A stretch of DNA of 64,000 nt, taken from Phanerochaete sordida. Taxonomy: Eukaryota; Basidiomycota; Agaricomycetes; Polyporales; Phanerochaetaceae. Every line of letters begins with the position of its first letter. The first letter of the stretch is position 1. The position numbers and the translations under genes were made by a program. Positions 44,501 through 56,985 of this stretch are shown piece after piece. The notes below the pieces were generated by a model. It was not told where the DNA came from. It made no database searches and saw only the letters and a program-made list of their open reading frames with translations. The DNA is taken from positions 806,001 to 870,000 of the forward strand of contig BPQB01000004.1 in NCBI GenBank assembly GCA_019973155.2. The letters run 5' to 3'.

Positions 44501-47500
44501 TTATGCTTGTACCTTGCCCTCCGCCATGGCATAGAGGGCGTCCTTGTCCGCGCTCTCGTCCACAAGCGCGCGCAAGAGGCTGCCTTCTTTCTGCAACAAG
44601 ATCTTAGGCGAATCAAACTCGATAAGGCGACCGGCATCGAGGACCATCTGGAACGTTGCGAGTCAATACTGGGAAGAGACAGCAGGTTGTTCGTAGAAGG
44701 CTCACAATTTTGTCATAGTCCATGATCGTCTGCAGACGATGTGCGACGGTGATCACCGTCACGTCGTTCCTGAGCTCCGTACGCAGCGACGATTGGATGA
44801 CAGCGTCAGTCTCGTAGTCTATCGAAAACGTTGAGTGGACTGATACATGCGAGCAACTTTTACGCAGACTTACCGATAGCTGACGTCGCCTCGTCGAGGA
44901 TGAGCAGCTTGCTCTGACGCACGATCGCTCGTGCCAGGGCAATAATCTGCCTTTGTCCGACGGAGAGGTTCCCGCCCCCGCTTGCGATGTCGGAGTCCAG
45001 CGTGAGCCTGTTCTCGTCAGAGAGCTTTTGGAGCGAGAATAGCCCGGCGGCACGCAGGGCGTCGTTGAGCACTGCATCATCGTACTGGGCGAACATGTCG
45101 AGATTGTGGCGCAATGTTCCGCTCAGGAGCTCGGGCTACAGAGAAGTTCATGATGATATCCCAACTGGGTAATGTGCCTGTACTCACCACTTGGGGGATG
45201 ATGGTAATGTTTGAGCGGAGTGAATCCAGGTTGATGGTCTTCGTGTCGATACCATCAAACAAGACCGTCCCCTCCGTGTAGATACACCGCAGCAGAGCCA
45301 GCGTCAGCGTAGACTTGCCAGAGCCCGTGCGACCGACTGCAAAATCGCCGTTAGGATATTTTTGATACACGGACAGAGAAAGGCAGCGCACCAATACCGA
45401 CACGTTCTCCAGGCTTAGCGTGGAAGGAGACATCCTGCAGCACCTTAGGACCGTCGACAGAATAGCGAGCAGAGAGCTTCTCGACTACGAGGTTGCCGCT
45501 CGCAGGCCAGTACGCCGGAGGCACGCCGTCTGGTTTAGCCTCAGGCTCGTGCTCGATGTCGATATACTGCTGCACACGCTCGAGACTGTTTCCGTTGACT
45601 GTAAATAAACGTCAGCGGCAGCAAGCTTTTCAGTCCGTGAACGTGTATACCTTCGAACTCGTTATAAAGACGGATGAACCACAGAATGAGCTCGCTGAAG
45701 CCCGCTGTGAATACGGTCAGACAAGCATCATAAATACCACTTGAGTAGATTCCCACCTGCTTGGCTGATGATGAATCCCACAACCGAGGGATATCCGGAC
45801 AAAGGCCCGTAGAGGAGATAGAATGCGAGCGAGGCGGTGAAGAGCTGGCCAAGCGAATCGAGGCGGATTCCGACCCAACTGGTCATGTCGTTCAGCCTCG
45901 ACATAGCATAGATGCGATATTCCAACGTACCGGTTGACGTTGTAAAATGACCGTGCAGCACGTACATAGCGGTCCACGCGCTCATGGATAATGTTCCGGA
46001 AGGTCTCCTGGGCCTGATAGGCTCGGATAGAAGCTGGACATACTAGTCAGCATGGGCACTACGGAGCGGTGAGAAGTCACTCTTACAGAGGCCTGCCATA
46101 GCACTACCAAACACAGCAATGACCGGGGCTTTCGAGGTCGACATCTCACGCTTGACAGACAACTGGGCCTTCATGTACACTTGGCCGAGGAAGCCTCCGA
46201 GTCCTGCGATGAAGACGGCGGGCAGGAGGAAATAAGGGGTAAAGGCGACGACGGCGACGACCTTGATGATGCAGGAGAGTGCGATCTGGACTGTCGGGAA
46301 GTTAGCGGGCGTAGCGGGATAGGGTACCGATCTGCAGCTTACAGACGGCGTCCAGGGAGCCGGGGACCGGGCTATCGACTACATGAACTCGTGAGCGATC
46401 CAGAACAGCTACGGAAATACGGACACTTACTAGCTTGGATATCCTGGGTGCAGCGAGTGATGACGCGCGAGGTCGGCGTAACATCCAGCCATCGGAAAGT
46501 GCTGGTTAACAGGGATTGGACAAGCTTAGCGTGAATAGAGCGCGAAGCGCGAAGACTGGCGAAGGTGTAGATCAACTGAGCGTAGGCGTGGGACACGACC
46601 GTAACGCCCACAAAGGCGCAGTAGATACCAAGATAGCTATCCTTGTCGGTCAGTGGGGGACAGAGGAAACACGACCGAGTCACTCACAAGCCGACTTTCA
46701 CGTCGTTGGGGTCGCGCTCTGCGTACTGACTAGCCCAATGTCCAAGCCACCACATCTCAACAACACCAAAGAGTTCGGACATCGCCGCGCCGAAGAGGTA
46801 CTGCGTCCAGAATAGGGCCGGGTACTTCCCTCCAAGGCCTACCAGGAACAACTTGACTGCACAGTGGGTTAGTAACGCTGTGGACACAATAAACAGAGAG
46901 AACGCACAAGCTGCCCAGCTGACATGGCCAACAGCAATCTCCTCGGCGACGACGAGCTTGCCTTCCTTCTTCTTATCGTCGGCAGGAGCTCCAGGATTGG
47001 CGGGGTCGGGGGTGTCGGTTACTTCTGCCGCAGCCTCTTCGAGCTCGATGGCTTCCTCCTCGTGCTTGATCTCTTCCTCGAGGCTCGCGTCCTGCTTCAG
47101 CGCCTCGCTGACGGAGCCTTGGCTGACGATGTGGCCATCCTGCAGGGAAACAACAAAGTCTGCGAGCGGGCTGGCCATTGCAACGTTGTGGGTCTAGATG
47201 TGCACGTTCACTAGCTGTACACCGGCAAAACGTAGGGGTACGTACCACCAGGAGCACCGTGCGACCGCGGAGGAGGTCGCCCTTGAAGCACTTGTTCACA
47301 ATCCACCGAGACGTGTGCACATCCAGGGCAGCGAGCACGTCATCGAGAAGCAGGATCTCTGCAGAGGAGTAGACTGCCCGCGCAAGCGTGATGCGCGCCT
47401 TCTGCCCGCCGCTGAGCGTCAAGCCCTTCTCGCCAACCTCCGTCGCGTCTCCCGCGTCGAACAAGCTGAGATCGCGAGTGAGGCCGCATTGGTAAATGAC

Positions 47501-50500
47501 CTTCTTGTACCGCTCCTCGTCGAACGGCGTGCCGAAGAGAATGTTCTCCTTGATCGTCTCGCTGAGGACCCACGATTCCTGCGCGGCGTACGCGACACCG
47601 CCCTCGCGCGGGAGGTTCATCCACGAATCGGGGCCGAGGGGGATGTAATGCATCTCGCCAAGGAGCGCCATGAGTACGGACGTCTTGCCGGAGCCGGTGG
47701 GGCCGATGATGAGGTTGAAGGCGCCCTTCTTGAAGCAGACCTCGTCGTCGATGCGCAGACGGAATGTCTGGCGGGAGGGCGTAAGGGTGCCGTCTTCTTT
47801 CTCGGCGGTCCAAGAGAAGTTGGCGCGCCCGAAGCCAATGTCATCTACGTGTTCGTCGACGGCGTCGGTCATAATCTCTTCAGAGGCCCTCTCGCTGAAC
47901 TCGTCGAGCAGCTCCGTCTACAGCACACATATGAGGTGGTTGTGTCTCTAGGGAGGGGCGCAATGCTCACCGTGCGCAGGAATTCGGTGACACGGCCCAG
48001 TGATACGTTACCTGGATTGTAATCGATAAGCAGGACGTCGAGGCATGTAAAGGCACAGGTCACGTACCGGTGATCATCATCGGGATCATGTAAATGAGCC
48101 GGAACATCTGGCCTCGAAGCATCTCGAAAGCAGTCATAGAAGAGAAGACAATCGAAGCTGGACGACATTTGGTGAGCAATAGGCAAAGTCAAACAGAGAT
48201 AGTGTGCACGTGCCCGACAACTGCCGCTTCATGACCATAGTCTGTCGCGAGAGATCAGCTGCGGTATGCCAATTTTGATAAAGTATATACTTACGTATAC
48301 GGCGTAGGTGACGATCATGTGGGCAAGAGGGACACAGTAGCTGTGGCAGCTACGTCAGAATCTGGGGGCAATCGGATCGCAGAGGAGAGCTCACTTTACG
48401 CAGTTGATCGTAAGACGGAGAAGCTTGCGCTTCCAGATGAAGTTGAGCTCGTTCTCTCGCGTCTCAGCGATTGTCTGGTTCACGCGCGGCTCCCAGCCGA
48501 AGAGCTTGATCATACGGAGGACACCCATAACTGTAGCGATGTCAGCTGGATGTATGAAATGTGCGGCTGTCCCTCACCTTCAGTGACGCTCTGCACACGG
48601 GCATCGGTCTAGGAGCATGACCATCAGCGACAGACTGAGGGAGGAAATGCATTAATCTTACAGCCTTCATCTTCTGCTTTTCGACGCCTTGCATAAGCGA
48701 CGCGACCCACGTCGGGACTGGGATCAGCACCATCATGACTCCGAGACCGACGAACGAGCTCCAGCCGAGGACCTGGTACACGAAGATCATGCCAAATGAG
48801 AACATGAGCGGCGCGGAGAGCACGATGAACAAGAAGTCGCGCGCGCTCGTGATGTTGTCGAGGTCGCTCGTCACGAGGTTGTTGATCTTGCCCGCGAGGT
48901 TCCCGCCCTTCTTCTTCTCGTCGTCCTCTTTCGCCTTCTTATCCTCCTTCTTGTCCTTCTTGTCGTCTTTCTTGCCGTCCTTGGCCGGAGCGGGCGCGAC
49001 CGCGGTTGCGGCTGTCGACGTCGTAGCGGCGGTCGAGGTGGATGCGCCAGTCGTACCGCGCGAGTGGACCGTGTCCTCGTCGCCGCCGTCAGAGGCCGTG
49101 TCAGGAGTATTGGAGCCCTTGGTGTCACTGCCGTCAGGAGTCGGCGGTGTAGACTCTTCACCTGCCTTCTTCTCTTTAGTTTCAGCCTTCAGACGGATAC
49201 GGAGGGCATGGTCGAAAACCAGAGACGTAATGATCGCTTCCGCACGAACGAGACTTCCGGTCTGCAATGGAAGTTAGCGTATGTTCCAAAAGACGGGTTG
49301 CATACGTACAGAGAGGAAGATGTAGTATTGGAAGACGACTGCCTGGATCAGCGGACCACCGCCCAACCACAAAATCCACACCCAGGGTTTAATCGTGGCG
49401 TCCTCGCCGCCAGTCTCCAAGTAGCTGCGAAGCAGGGTCAGAACTTGACTCGCAATATAGGTCGTCCGACGCACTAGAGCAGCTGGCGCGTGCCGATTGG
49501 GACAGCTATAGTCGCAAGTGCCTATGCGATTTCAGTTAGTATTTTGACCGCATATATGTATCCAGAGGGCACAAAAACGCACAAAAATGACCAACAGGAC
49601 AGCTTGAATCATGAGCGACCGGCGGAAGATTGTGATCAAGCCCCAGAAGAGATGACGCTTCTTGGCCCCCGAGAAGGTGTCAAGGCGCTGCGCAAACGCG
49701 GTTAATAGTATGCTTAGGAATGGGAAGTCGCAGCGACTTACCGGATAGCCTCGCTTGATCAAGTTCTTAGTCTCGTCATAGTCGCACAGCGGGGGCAGTT
49801 CGTCTGCCGGCAGATGAGGAATGCGGTAGGCGCGCCAAATTGTCGGCTCGAGCCAAATGTAGGTCCAGAAGGAGAATAGGGAGGCCGTCTGCTCCTGGCT
49901 CGGGGCCCGGGGTTGCTACGTGGCAATCAGAATAAACTCTGGAATTTCACAAACTTTTGTACTCACAGCAGGATCATAGGGAACGTAGGGGTATGGCTCA
50001 AACAGAGGCTCAAAAACACCGGCGAAAATAGCCAGTGCAACCTTTGCCCAAAGGAGTCCGCCGCTGCCATCTTTCGGAGTGAGGACAAACGTCATCAAAG
50101 GCCAAACATCGCGGTAGACATAGATGGCCAGAATGGCACCCGAAACGAGCGACAAGTGGAATGAGTATACAAGACTCTGCTTTCCACTGCTGAAAATATT
50201 CAGGACAGCCAGCAGAGACGCGTACACCTGGCAGATGGTCAGTACTGAGGTTCAGAATTGGGATGAAGCGTCCCGCTTACCAGGGTCGCCAACTGGGCGA
50301 TGAAGACGAGATGTTCATGTTTATGTGGACCGAGTTTAGCCACAGAGATAGATGTCAAAGCAAGCAGGGCAAGAACGCTAGCCAGTCGCGCAAGTTTCCA
50401 GGTAATGATGAGTGCGCCGCCTCGACGTTTGAGGAAGCCGCTGGCAGGTGCTTCAGTTTTTTGCGCATTTACTCCACGTAGTTTCCGGAACGGCTTAGAG

Positions 50501-50704
50501 TCCCATATAGCGTGGACTGCGAGTATGAGCAGCGATGCTGCGGCCACGTAGGACGGGAGGACCCATTCGTCGAGCCAAAGTCTGTATGGGAGTTTGTCAC
50601 ACGAAGCGTTTCGGCGCTTGCGGGACGGCTCACCTCTCCCTGCGGCCATGGTCGTCGAACGCGGCGAACAGCACTGTCTGCAGCCTCCCCGCATAGTAGT
50701 CCAT
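44501..50704 (-). CDS. ABCC (MRP/Ybt1-type) ABC transporter, copy 3
   Basis: Third full-length paralogue. It starts at ATG 50704-50702 (MDYYAGRLQTVLFAAFDDHG), spliced in an Arg codon to LWLDEWVLPSYVAAASLLIL. TMD1 contains [20 protein letters not shown] and a long insert (about 48895-49200) before [14 protein letters not shown]; its second half is a Lys/Asp/Glu run (KKDDKKDKKEDKK). NBD1: [34 protein letters not shown] and [14 protein letters not shown]2: [33 protein letters not shown] and [11 protein letters not shown], then [17 protein letters not shown]. It ends [12 protein letters not shown] with TAA 44503-44501. Near-identical NBD1 blocks in the three copies point to recent duplication or gene conversion. 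It appears intact. Confidence 0.92.
48895..49200 (-). other. Low-complexity cytoplasmic-loop insert in ABC copy 3
   Basis: Between LRIRLKAET and [11 protein letters not shown]. It carries the core GDEDTVHSRGTTGAS near 49044-49092, followed by an Ala/Thr run and a Lys/Asp-rich segment not found in the other copies. Confidence 0.75.
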
Positions 50705-51532
50705 CGCTGCCGGGAGCGGATGGGAAGAGGAAAGACGCAGAACGCGACGCGCGTTGAGCTTCGCGTTTTGTATCTGGACATCCACGGCCGCTATCAAACG
50801 CCCAAATGGCGTTCGCTCCCGTGAGGCGGCGGAACTGTCCTCGACCATATGGTTCCCTTGATACCCTCTGCGTGGCATCCACATAGGCACTGCCTCCAGG
50901 GCCCCCTCCCACGCGAACCCTTCAACGGGTCTCGTCTTTCTGCAGTGCACGCACAACCCTAATAATCGAAGCACACCTGTCCCTGGGAAGGCGGACTTCA
51001 ATCAGGTCAGCGGCACCTCCGCCTGCGCCGCCAGCCCACATAAGCCAAGAGCTACAGAGCAGCATGTATGTCCTTCGGGGGCCTACCAAACATATCGCCG
51101 TCATTGGATGTTTCTCAAGGCCCTAAGGCCCTGTGAGCCCGTATCTCGATAGCTCGGGAGCATCTGATGCAACGCTCAACGATACTGCGATCGTTTGTTC
51201 AGCTGCGGTGGCATACAAAGCAGGACGACCTCTTCATGAAATACGCAACGCAGCCTGAAGAGGCAAACTCCATCTTCCCACATCTCAGCACCCGGTGCCT
51301 CTACCTTGTTCCGGGCCAGAGATGAGGATCAGCGGAGGCAAAGGAGTCAGGAGAACGCGACGGTCCAGAGCACATGACAAAGTCGAGTCAGAGCCACGCG
51401 AGTCTATTTTGTACCCAGGGCGGAGGGTAACCACCGAAGATACGCTACGATGCAGCTCTGTAATGATGCCTTCGCAAGAAGAGCGTCCCTGACGAGCACT
51501 GATGGGATTGCCGGTCCTCGTGGACGTCCGAC
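50705..51532. promoter_or_regulatory. Intergenic, promoter of ABC copy 3 and 3' end of MLH1
   Basis: About 830 bp between two leftward genes. Small frames on both strands are mutual shadows without domains. No gene supported. Confidence 0.4.
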
Positions 51533-54265
51533 TCAGCAACGCTCGAAGACCCGATAGAGCTCGGGCAGGTGTGCAACCTGCACGACATCTCTGTCGACGA
51601 GCGTCTTCGGCGGCAGCAGGTAGCGCGCCATCGCGGGGAAGAGCACATGCTGGATCTGCCAGCGCATCGCAGCCGCGTCTGCACTCTCCGCCTCTGTCGG
51701 TCCAGGTACGAGCGGCTCTGGCACATAAAAGAACGCAAGCTCTCGCAGGAAGCTCTCGAAGCATTCTTGCTCGGAATGCCAGTTGACCTATGGGGTCCGT
51801 CAAGTCCGAGCGGCCTCGGAGGAATGATGGTACGCACCTGAGGGCCGAGACGCATCAGGAGTAACGGTAGCTTGTCGAGGTTAGGCGTGTAGTCCTTCAA
51901 GAGAAGTGGTAGACTAGTTATGTAGCCATTGGCGTCAATCTCGAGCGAGAAATACTCTTTGAGCATCTCGCGTCTAGCCAGCAGAGTCTCCACGATCACC
52001 TGCATAGACAGCATTGTCAGCTGGATCTGAACAAAGTGCGGGTAAGCTAACGCACGTCGACGATATCCGCCTTGCTGAGCTTGCTCTCCGACGTGTCCTC
52101 AGCCTCTACTGCGAGCTCGACCAGAGCCTGTAGCGGAGGGGGCGGCTCGAGTTTGATCCGATGGTAATCACCGAACTGCAAGAGGCCCAGTTGGTAGAAG
52201 AATTCTTCGCTGGAACGCGGGTCAGACGAGCAACGTCAGGCAGCGATCGCCTCGAAAGTTAAGCTATGACGTACGCCAGTGCGCCATGGTTGACGAGGTA
52301 CAGCTTCTTCGAGTGCTGGACCAGCGACAGGCATCGGCCGAGGTCTACGATCCCGACGAAGACGTGTTTCTGCAGGATCTCCGCAAGCTCTAGTGGCACC
52401 ATGAGTACGCGCACGGTCGGACACACGAGGGCGGGACCGACCTTCGTGCTTCGCCCTCTCTACCTCCTGCCTCAGCCGCAGAACCGACGCCAAGTTGCAT
52501 TCCGAGGCGACGATCTCGGGAACTTTGACCGCGGCAACCCTCTGCCCCGAATCGGCGTCGTTGATTGAGGGCTGCTGGGAGGCCGCGAGCACGGGGAACA
52601 TCGAGTCCAGTGTGCGGTCCTGCTGGGACGTCCGAACCTTGTGGTTCGGCGCTAGCTTCTTCACGGGAGCTGGCACGGCAAACGGTGCTGGCGAGCTCGA
52701 CTCGCCTGGCTCGTCTTCATCTTCCCGTCTAGCGCGTTCTTTGCCTTTCCTGCTTTGTGAGGCAGCGGGAGCAGTGCTGCCCGTGAGTAGCGTCTAACAT
52801 AAACTCCGACGTGAATGTGCGTTGGATGTGCCATCAGCGAAGAACGAACCTGGTATTCGAAAGTCTTGGACTGGTTCTGACCAACCAGGATAGCATGGAC
52901 GGCGTCGCAGATTTTCTGCGTCGTTTGCTCTTCGTCAAGGAAGTGAACCTCCCGCTTCGTGGGGTGAACATTGACGTCTACAGAGCGCGGGTCGATCTGC
53001 AAGCTGAGATACACGAAGGGCGATGCGCCCTTGGGTAAGATACCCGTGTAGATTGTCTCCAGGGCCTTCTTGATCCTCGGCGACTCTACTAGCCTGTCTG
53101 CAAGATACATGAGCCAAATAGACTGTAGCAAATGCGCAAACCTACGATTGATGAACAGGAGAAAGACCATCTTTTTAGCCTGGTAGTTAGGGCTAGTGAA
53201 GAATACCTCCGCCGCCCATGCCTCTTCTGCTTCGTCAACTACCATGCTGCTGTCTTCGTTAGAAGATACCTTGGTCTCAAGGAGTTCTTTGGCAATGGTT
53301 TGGCCGTAGAGCTGACCGATCGCCTGCTTCACCGATGAGCCGGATGGCGTCGTGATGTCCGGTGCGGAGGAGCCTGACTATATGCGCGTTAACGAGTGCG
53401 ATACCCAGGTTTGCCGTCGACCATACCTTTTTGCAAGTAAAAGATACATGTGGGTTGTGTACTGCGTACTTCGTGACGACGTCTAATATGCGAGAGTACT
53501 CCTCTGATGAGCCTCGCAGTGATGACAGACGCGTCGGGGTATTGTAGAATAAGTTTTCGACCTGCCGGGTGGTTGGTATGTATCCGCGGAGGTATTTCGC
53601 GATGGCCTGAACGTACATTTATTATCGTACCATCGTTGCCAGCACAGGCTTTCGGTTCTGCCGGAGAGCCGTCCTTTGATGCCAGCCGGCCATCGACATA
53701 CGTGGCTCTAGATCCGCGTCACACGACCGAAAGCTCAAAGTGCGTGTAAATGTGCTTACTTCCAAGCGCAGGTGTCCGACTTGGTCTTCGTCACGACGGA
53801 AAGCTGGGAGACATACGAGACTGACGCGAGTGCTTCGCCTCTGAAGCCGTAGGTCGTCAGCCGTTCCAAGTCCTTGAACGAGGAGATTTTGGATGTTGTG
53901 AACCGTTCCGCTAGGATGAGTAGGTCGGCTTTCTAACGTTAATCAGTGAACATGCTCATATCATGGGTCGCGGGCGTACTCGGATTCCGCTCCCATTGTC
54001 CTGAACCTGCAGGAGCTTCATGCCACCATCTTTCGCGGTCACTCTGATTGAGGTTGCCCCCGCGTCGAGGCAATTCTCCAGGAGCTCCTTCAATGCAGAG
54101 GATGGCCGATGAATGATCTGCAGAACGTTCAGTCCGGTTCGGTACACGCGATGCGGCCGAAAGTACCTCTCCCGCCGCGATGCGATTAATAACAGCCTCC
54201 TCGAGTCTCCGAATGGGCTTCGGCCCGTTTAAATTGCTCGCCGCTGATTCGTGGTCGGCCGCCAT
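51533..54265 (-). CDS. MLH1: DNA mismatch repair protein MLH1
   Basis: MutL homologue; partner of PMS1 in mismatch repair and of MLH3 in meiotic crossover resolution, acting in the nucleus. Start ATG 54265-54263; first exon 54265-54167, next intron 54166-54118. GHKL ATPase motifs: [26 protein letters not shown] (metal-binding Asn), [13 protein letters not shown] and [22 protein letters not shown]-binding and linker region: [29 protein letters not shown] and [20 protein letters not shown]. The middle is a variable low-complexity linker ([20 protein letters not shown]). The C-terminal dimerisation domain has [20 protein letters not shown] and [16 protein letters not shown]. The protein ends exactly at VFERC; the terminal FERC is the conserved MLH1 tail whose Cys contributes to the MutL-alpha endonuclease site. 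All intron phases join correctly, so it looks functional. Confidence 0.95.
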
Positions 54266-54643
54266 TTTCGAGCAGACAAAGGATGACGAAGGCGTAGCAT
54301 ACGGCCAAGAATGCGGACAAACACAAGTCGCGAGCCTGGACCGCGGTTGGGCCACGCGCAGGCCAGACGCGCATCCACGTGCCGCGCCACACGTGGCGAC
54401 GGCCATAACAGACGGTAACTAGGGGAGTAAGATTTTGAATGAAGGGTCTTTTCAAACTCTACTTACAAGTCTTGATCCTCGCATTGATCCGCCTGTCTTA
54501 CCTCGGATTACTAATTTGGGCGAGGCCCATTTTCCCCACCAACTGCATTTAAGTCCCCGCGTGTACCTTTCACTCCTTTCACATCCCCGCTCGCATTCTC
54601 AGGAGCTATAAGGCGACTTGTTCGCCCCCGCTGATGCCGCACC
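54266..54643. promoter_or_regulatory. Divergent promoter, MLH1 / serine-rich gene
   Basis: About 380 bp between divergent starts. It contains two ACGTGGC/CCACGTG-like strings around 54374-54395, but no well-defined cell-cycle box could be assigned. Confidence 0.35.
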
Positions 54644-56286
54644 ATGTCCCGACCGTCCTCTCCCAACATGCAACGCGCGGACGTGAGTTCAACTTCCGCC
54701 CTGTGCACACAGTGACGTCGCCTGACGCTCTCGAGCAGGGATACAGCATCAGCAATAGCTCACTAACTGGGACACCGCGAACACCAAGGCCTTCCCACCT
54801 GCAACTGACCCCGGCATCCCCTGAGTTGCCCGGTCGGTCTGCGCGCTACCCGTCACATCTGAGCCGCGGCGACTCCTCACGCGTCTTCCTCCACAAACGC
54901 GGCACGTCGCGCAAATACGAAACGCTCGAAGACTTGTTGCGGGAAGCGGGCTACAAGGAGACGAAGATCTTCTCGCCAGAGCAGGAGAGGGAGGAAGGGA
55001 GGAAGGATGGAAGGAGAGGGGTTGGGGCGGTTGTGGACTTTCTGACAGGGTTGATGCCGGGGGGAAGCAAGGCGGAGAACGAGCAGGAGGCCCCGAAAGA
55101 TGAGCCAGTGCAGAAGGAGTCGCCTCCACAGTCGCCTCCACCGTCACCGCTCGCTGGCAAGAGGGCGAGGAAGCCGTCGTCATTACGCCCGTGCGCCATC
55201 GAAGACCTATCCGACGCTACTCCCAGCTCCCTTGGGAGCCCACGGCGGCGGTACGGGCGCATGCCTTACAGTCTGTCTTCCTCGGAGTACAGCCCGGGCT
55301 TCCAGTCGAGTGCGTCCGAACATCTGCGACCGCTACCGCAGATATCAGCGGCCCAAGGCTATCTTCGGCACATCGCGTCCTCGCCAAACATTTCGAAGGC
55401 CACCAGGCGCAACACGAGGACACGGATAGATAAGCCCGGTGGCCCGTCAAAGCTCAAGTTCGTCCGAGGCGACGAGCCGCCTCCGATGCCCTCGAACTGG
55501 TTAGACTCGGTCACGCGAGCTGTGCTCGGCTCCTCGACATCGCATGCGCACGTCGGAGGCCCAAGCAAGGCAGATAGGCGGTCTCAGCGCGAGCCTCGTT
55601 CATCAAAGGAGAACCAGCTGGGCTCCTCGCGACTAAGGCTGAAGAACAAGGTCCGCCCCGTTACAGGGTCGCTTCGCGCACAGACAGTGGAGGGCGCCGT
55701 CACGACCTGTATGGTCGTCTGCCGTTCGGCTCCCGCTTCTCGCTCCTCTTCTCGCGCAGGCGAGAGGCTAGTGTCCTTTGCCGACAAGGGCAAAGCACGT
55801 GATTCCTCGAGGCCCAAGTACCAGAAGACCCGGTCAAGTGGTTCGGACGTGCCGACACTCGCGCGGTGTCGGTTGGAGAACGACGCGTGGGACCTTGAAC
55901 GGCCCCGCATCGGCATCGAGGCGGAGGCGGTCATGTCCGACAATGAGGTCTCGGAAGACGATGATGAAGAGGGGGAGCTCGATCTCGCTCGCATGCTCGT
56001 TCCGCCGAAGCGCCAAAAGTCGATCCGCTCCCTCCGCCAACACCTGCATCGCAGCGACAGCGCCCGTGCATTACGAGGCGAGTTCCTTCGACCGACGCAG
56101 CCTTGGGTACCCCAAGACGACGACATCGACCCTCGGCGACGCGCTCGCGGTACCGGGTCGAAAAGTAGACGCGGATCCATCGAAGACGCGTCCGACGAGT
56201 TTGGTTACCTGAGGGCGCACCCGTCGTTAGCGAAGAAGCGACGGACGCTGCCTGGCACCTGGTCGAGCCGTAGCTTGGTCAGATAA
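54644..56286 (+). CDS. Serine/arginine-rich unknown protein
   Basis: Not recognised. Preferred model: exon 1 54644-54682 (MSRPSSPNMQRAD), intron 54683-54738 (GTGAGT...GAGCAG), exon 2 54739-56286; 528 aa. An unspliced frame from 54634 (MPHHVPTVL) is also open, but the clean donor/acceptor and the typical MSRPSSP start favour splicing. Best-looking conserved part: residues about 65-90, RVFLHKRGTSRKYETLEDLL, REAGYKETKIFSP, followed by AVVDFLTGLMPG. The remainder is Ser/Arg/Pro-rich with an acidic patch (DNEVSEDDDEEGELDLARML) and basic clusters; probably disordered and possibly nuclear. It shares a promoter region with MLH1, which is not evidence of shared function. Confidence 0.72.
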
Positions 56287-56985
56287 TACCTCCGCGGCAA
56301 CCTGCAGCCCTCGTATGAAGGAGGCAACGCCGAACACTTTTAGTCTACAAAGGAACTCTCGTATAGGTGTAAACGTACGTTCAAGTATTCAACAGCATTG
56401 TCCGCGTTCCTGTATCATGACTCATCGCCGTTATTGCTGGGATATACTCACCTTTATTCTCTAATTTACGCGCCATCTAACATACCTTGGACTGATTTAC
56501 CCTCCCTGCGCGCCCTCCGTCCGCCTCCGTCCGCTCCCTTGCCTTCTACCATCGAGATATTCTGTTGATTGGTCTGTACTATAGACGTCTTCCAAATAAA
56601 CTGGAGAAATACAAAGCTGAGCGCTGAGTACTCTGAGTGCTGAGCCTGGGTTTGACGGGCTGCCCTGTATTATTTGTGTCATTCCCTGGAGGGCCTTGGC
56701 AAAAATTCGCCGTTATTTTCTTGTCCTCGAACGCCACAAAGGTCTCGGTAACTGTTTCGGGAATGTGGCACGTGCAATCCTGTCCTCGGTATTAGCGCCC
56801 GAGGTCTCTTGGTGACCGGCTTGACGAGGGGACGTTCTCTTCTCCATTCCATTTCACTCTCCTCGTATCCGACTATCCATCCGACCACCTGCGCTTTGCG
56901 CTGTTTCCGACGATCCTTTCCCAGCATACCCAACATATTCGTTCTTTAAATATTTTCTTTCCGGCCGGAGGGGCTTCTCGGAAGT
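56287..56985. other. Intergenic, promoter of Furry/Tao3-like gene
   Basis: About 700 bp, AT-richer than the coding DNA, between two rightward genes. No ORF of interest. Confidence 0.4.

Noticed and set aside
25518..50704. Secondary-metabolite gene cluster around the transporters
   Set aside because: No polyketide synthase, NRPS, terpene synthase, P450 or pathway regulator is present; neighbours are housekeeping genes.
54634..54738. Unspliced N-terminus MPHHVPTVL... for the serine-rich protein
   Set aside because: A strong GTGAGT...CAG intron with a typical MSRPSSP start ten bases downstream fits better, though cDNA would be needed to be sure.
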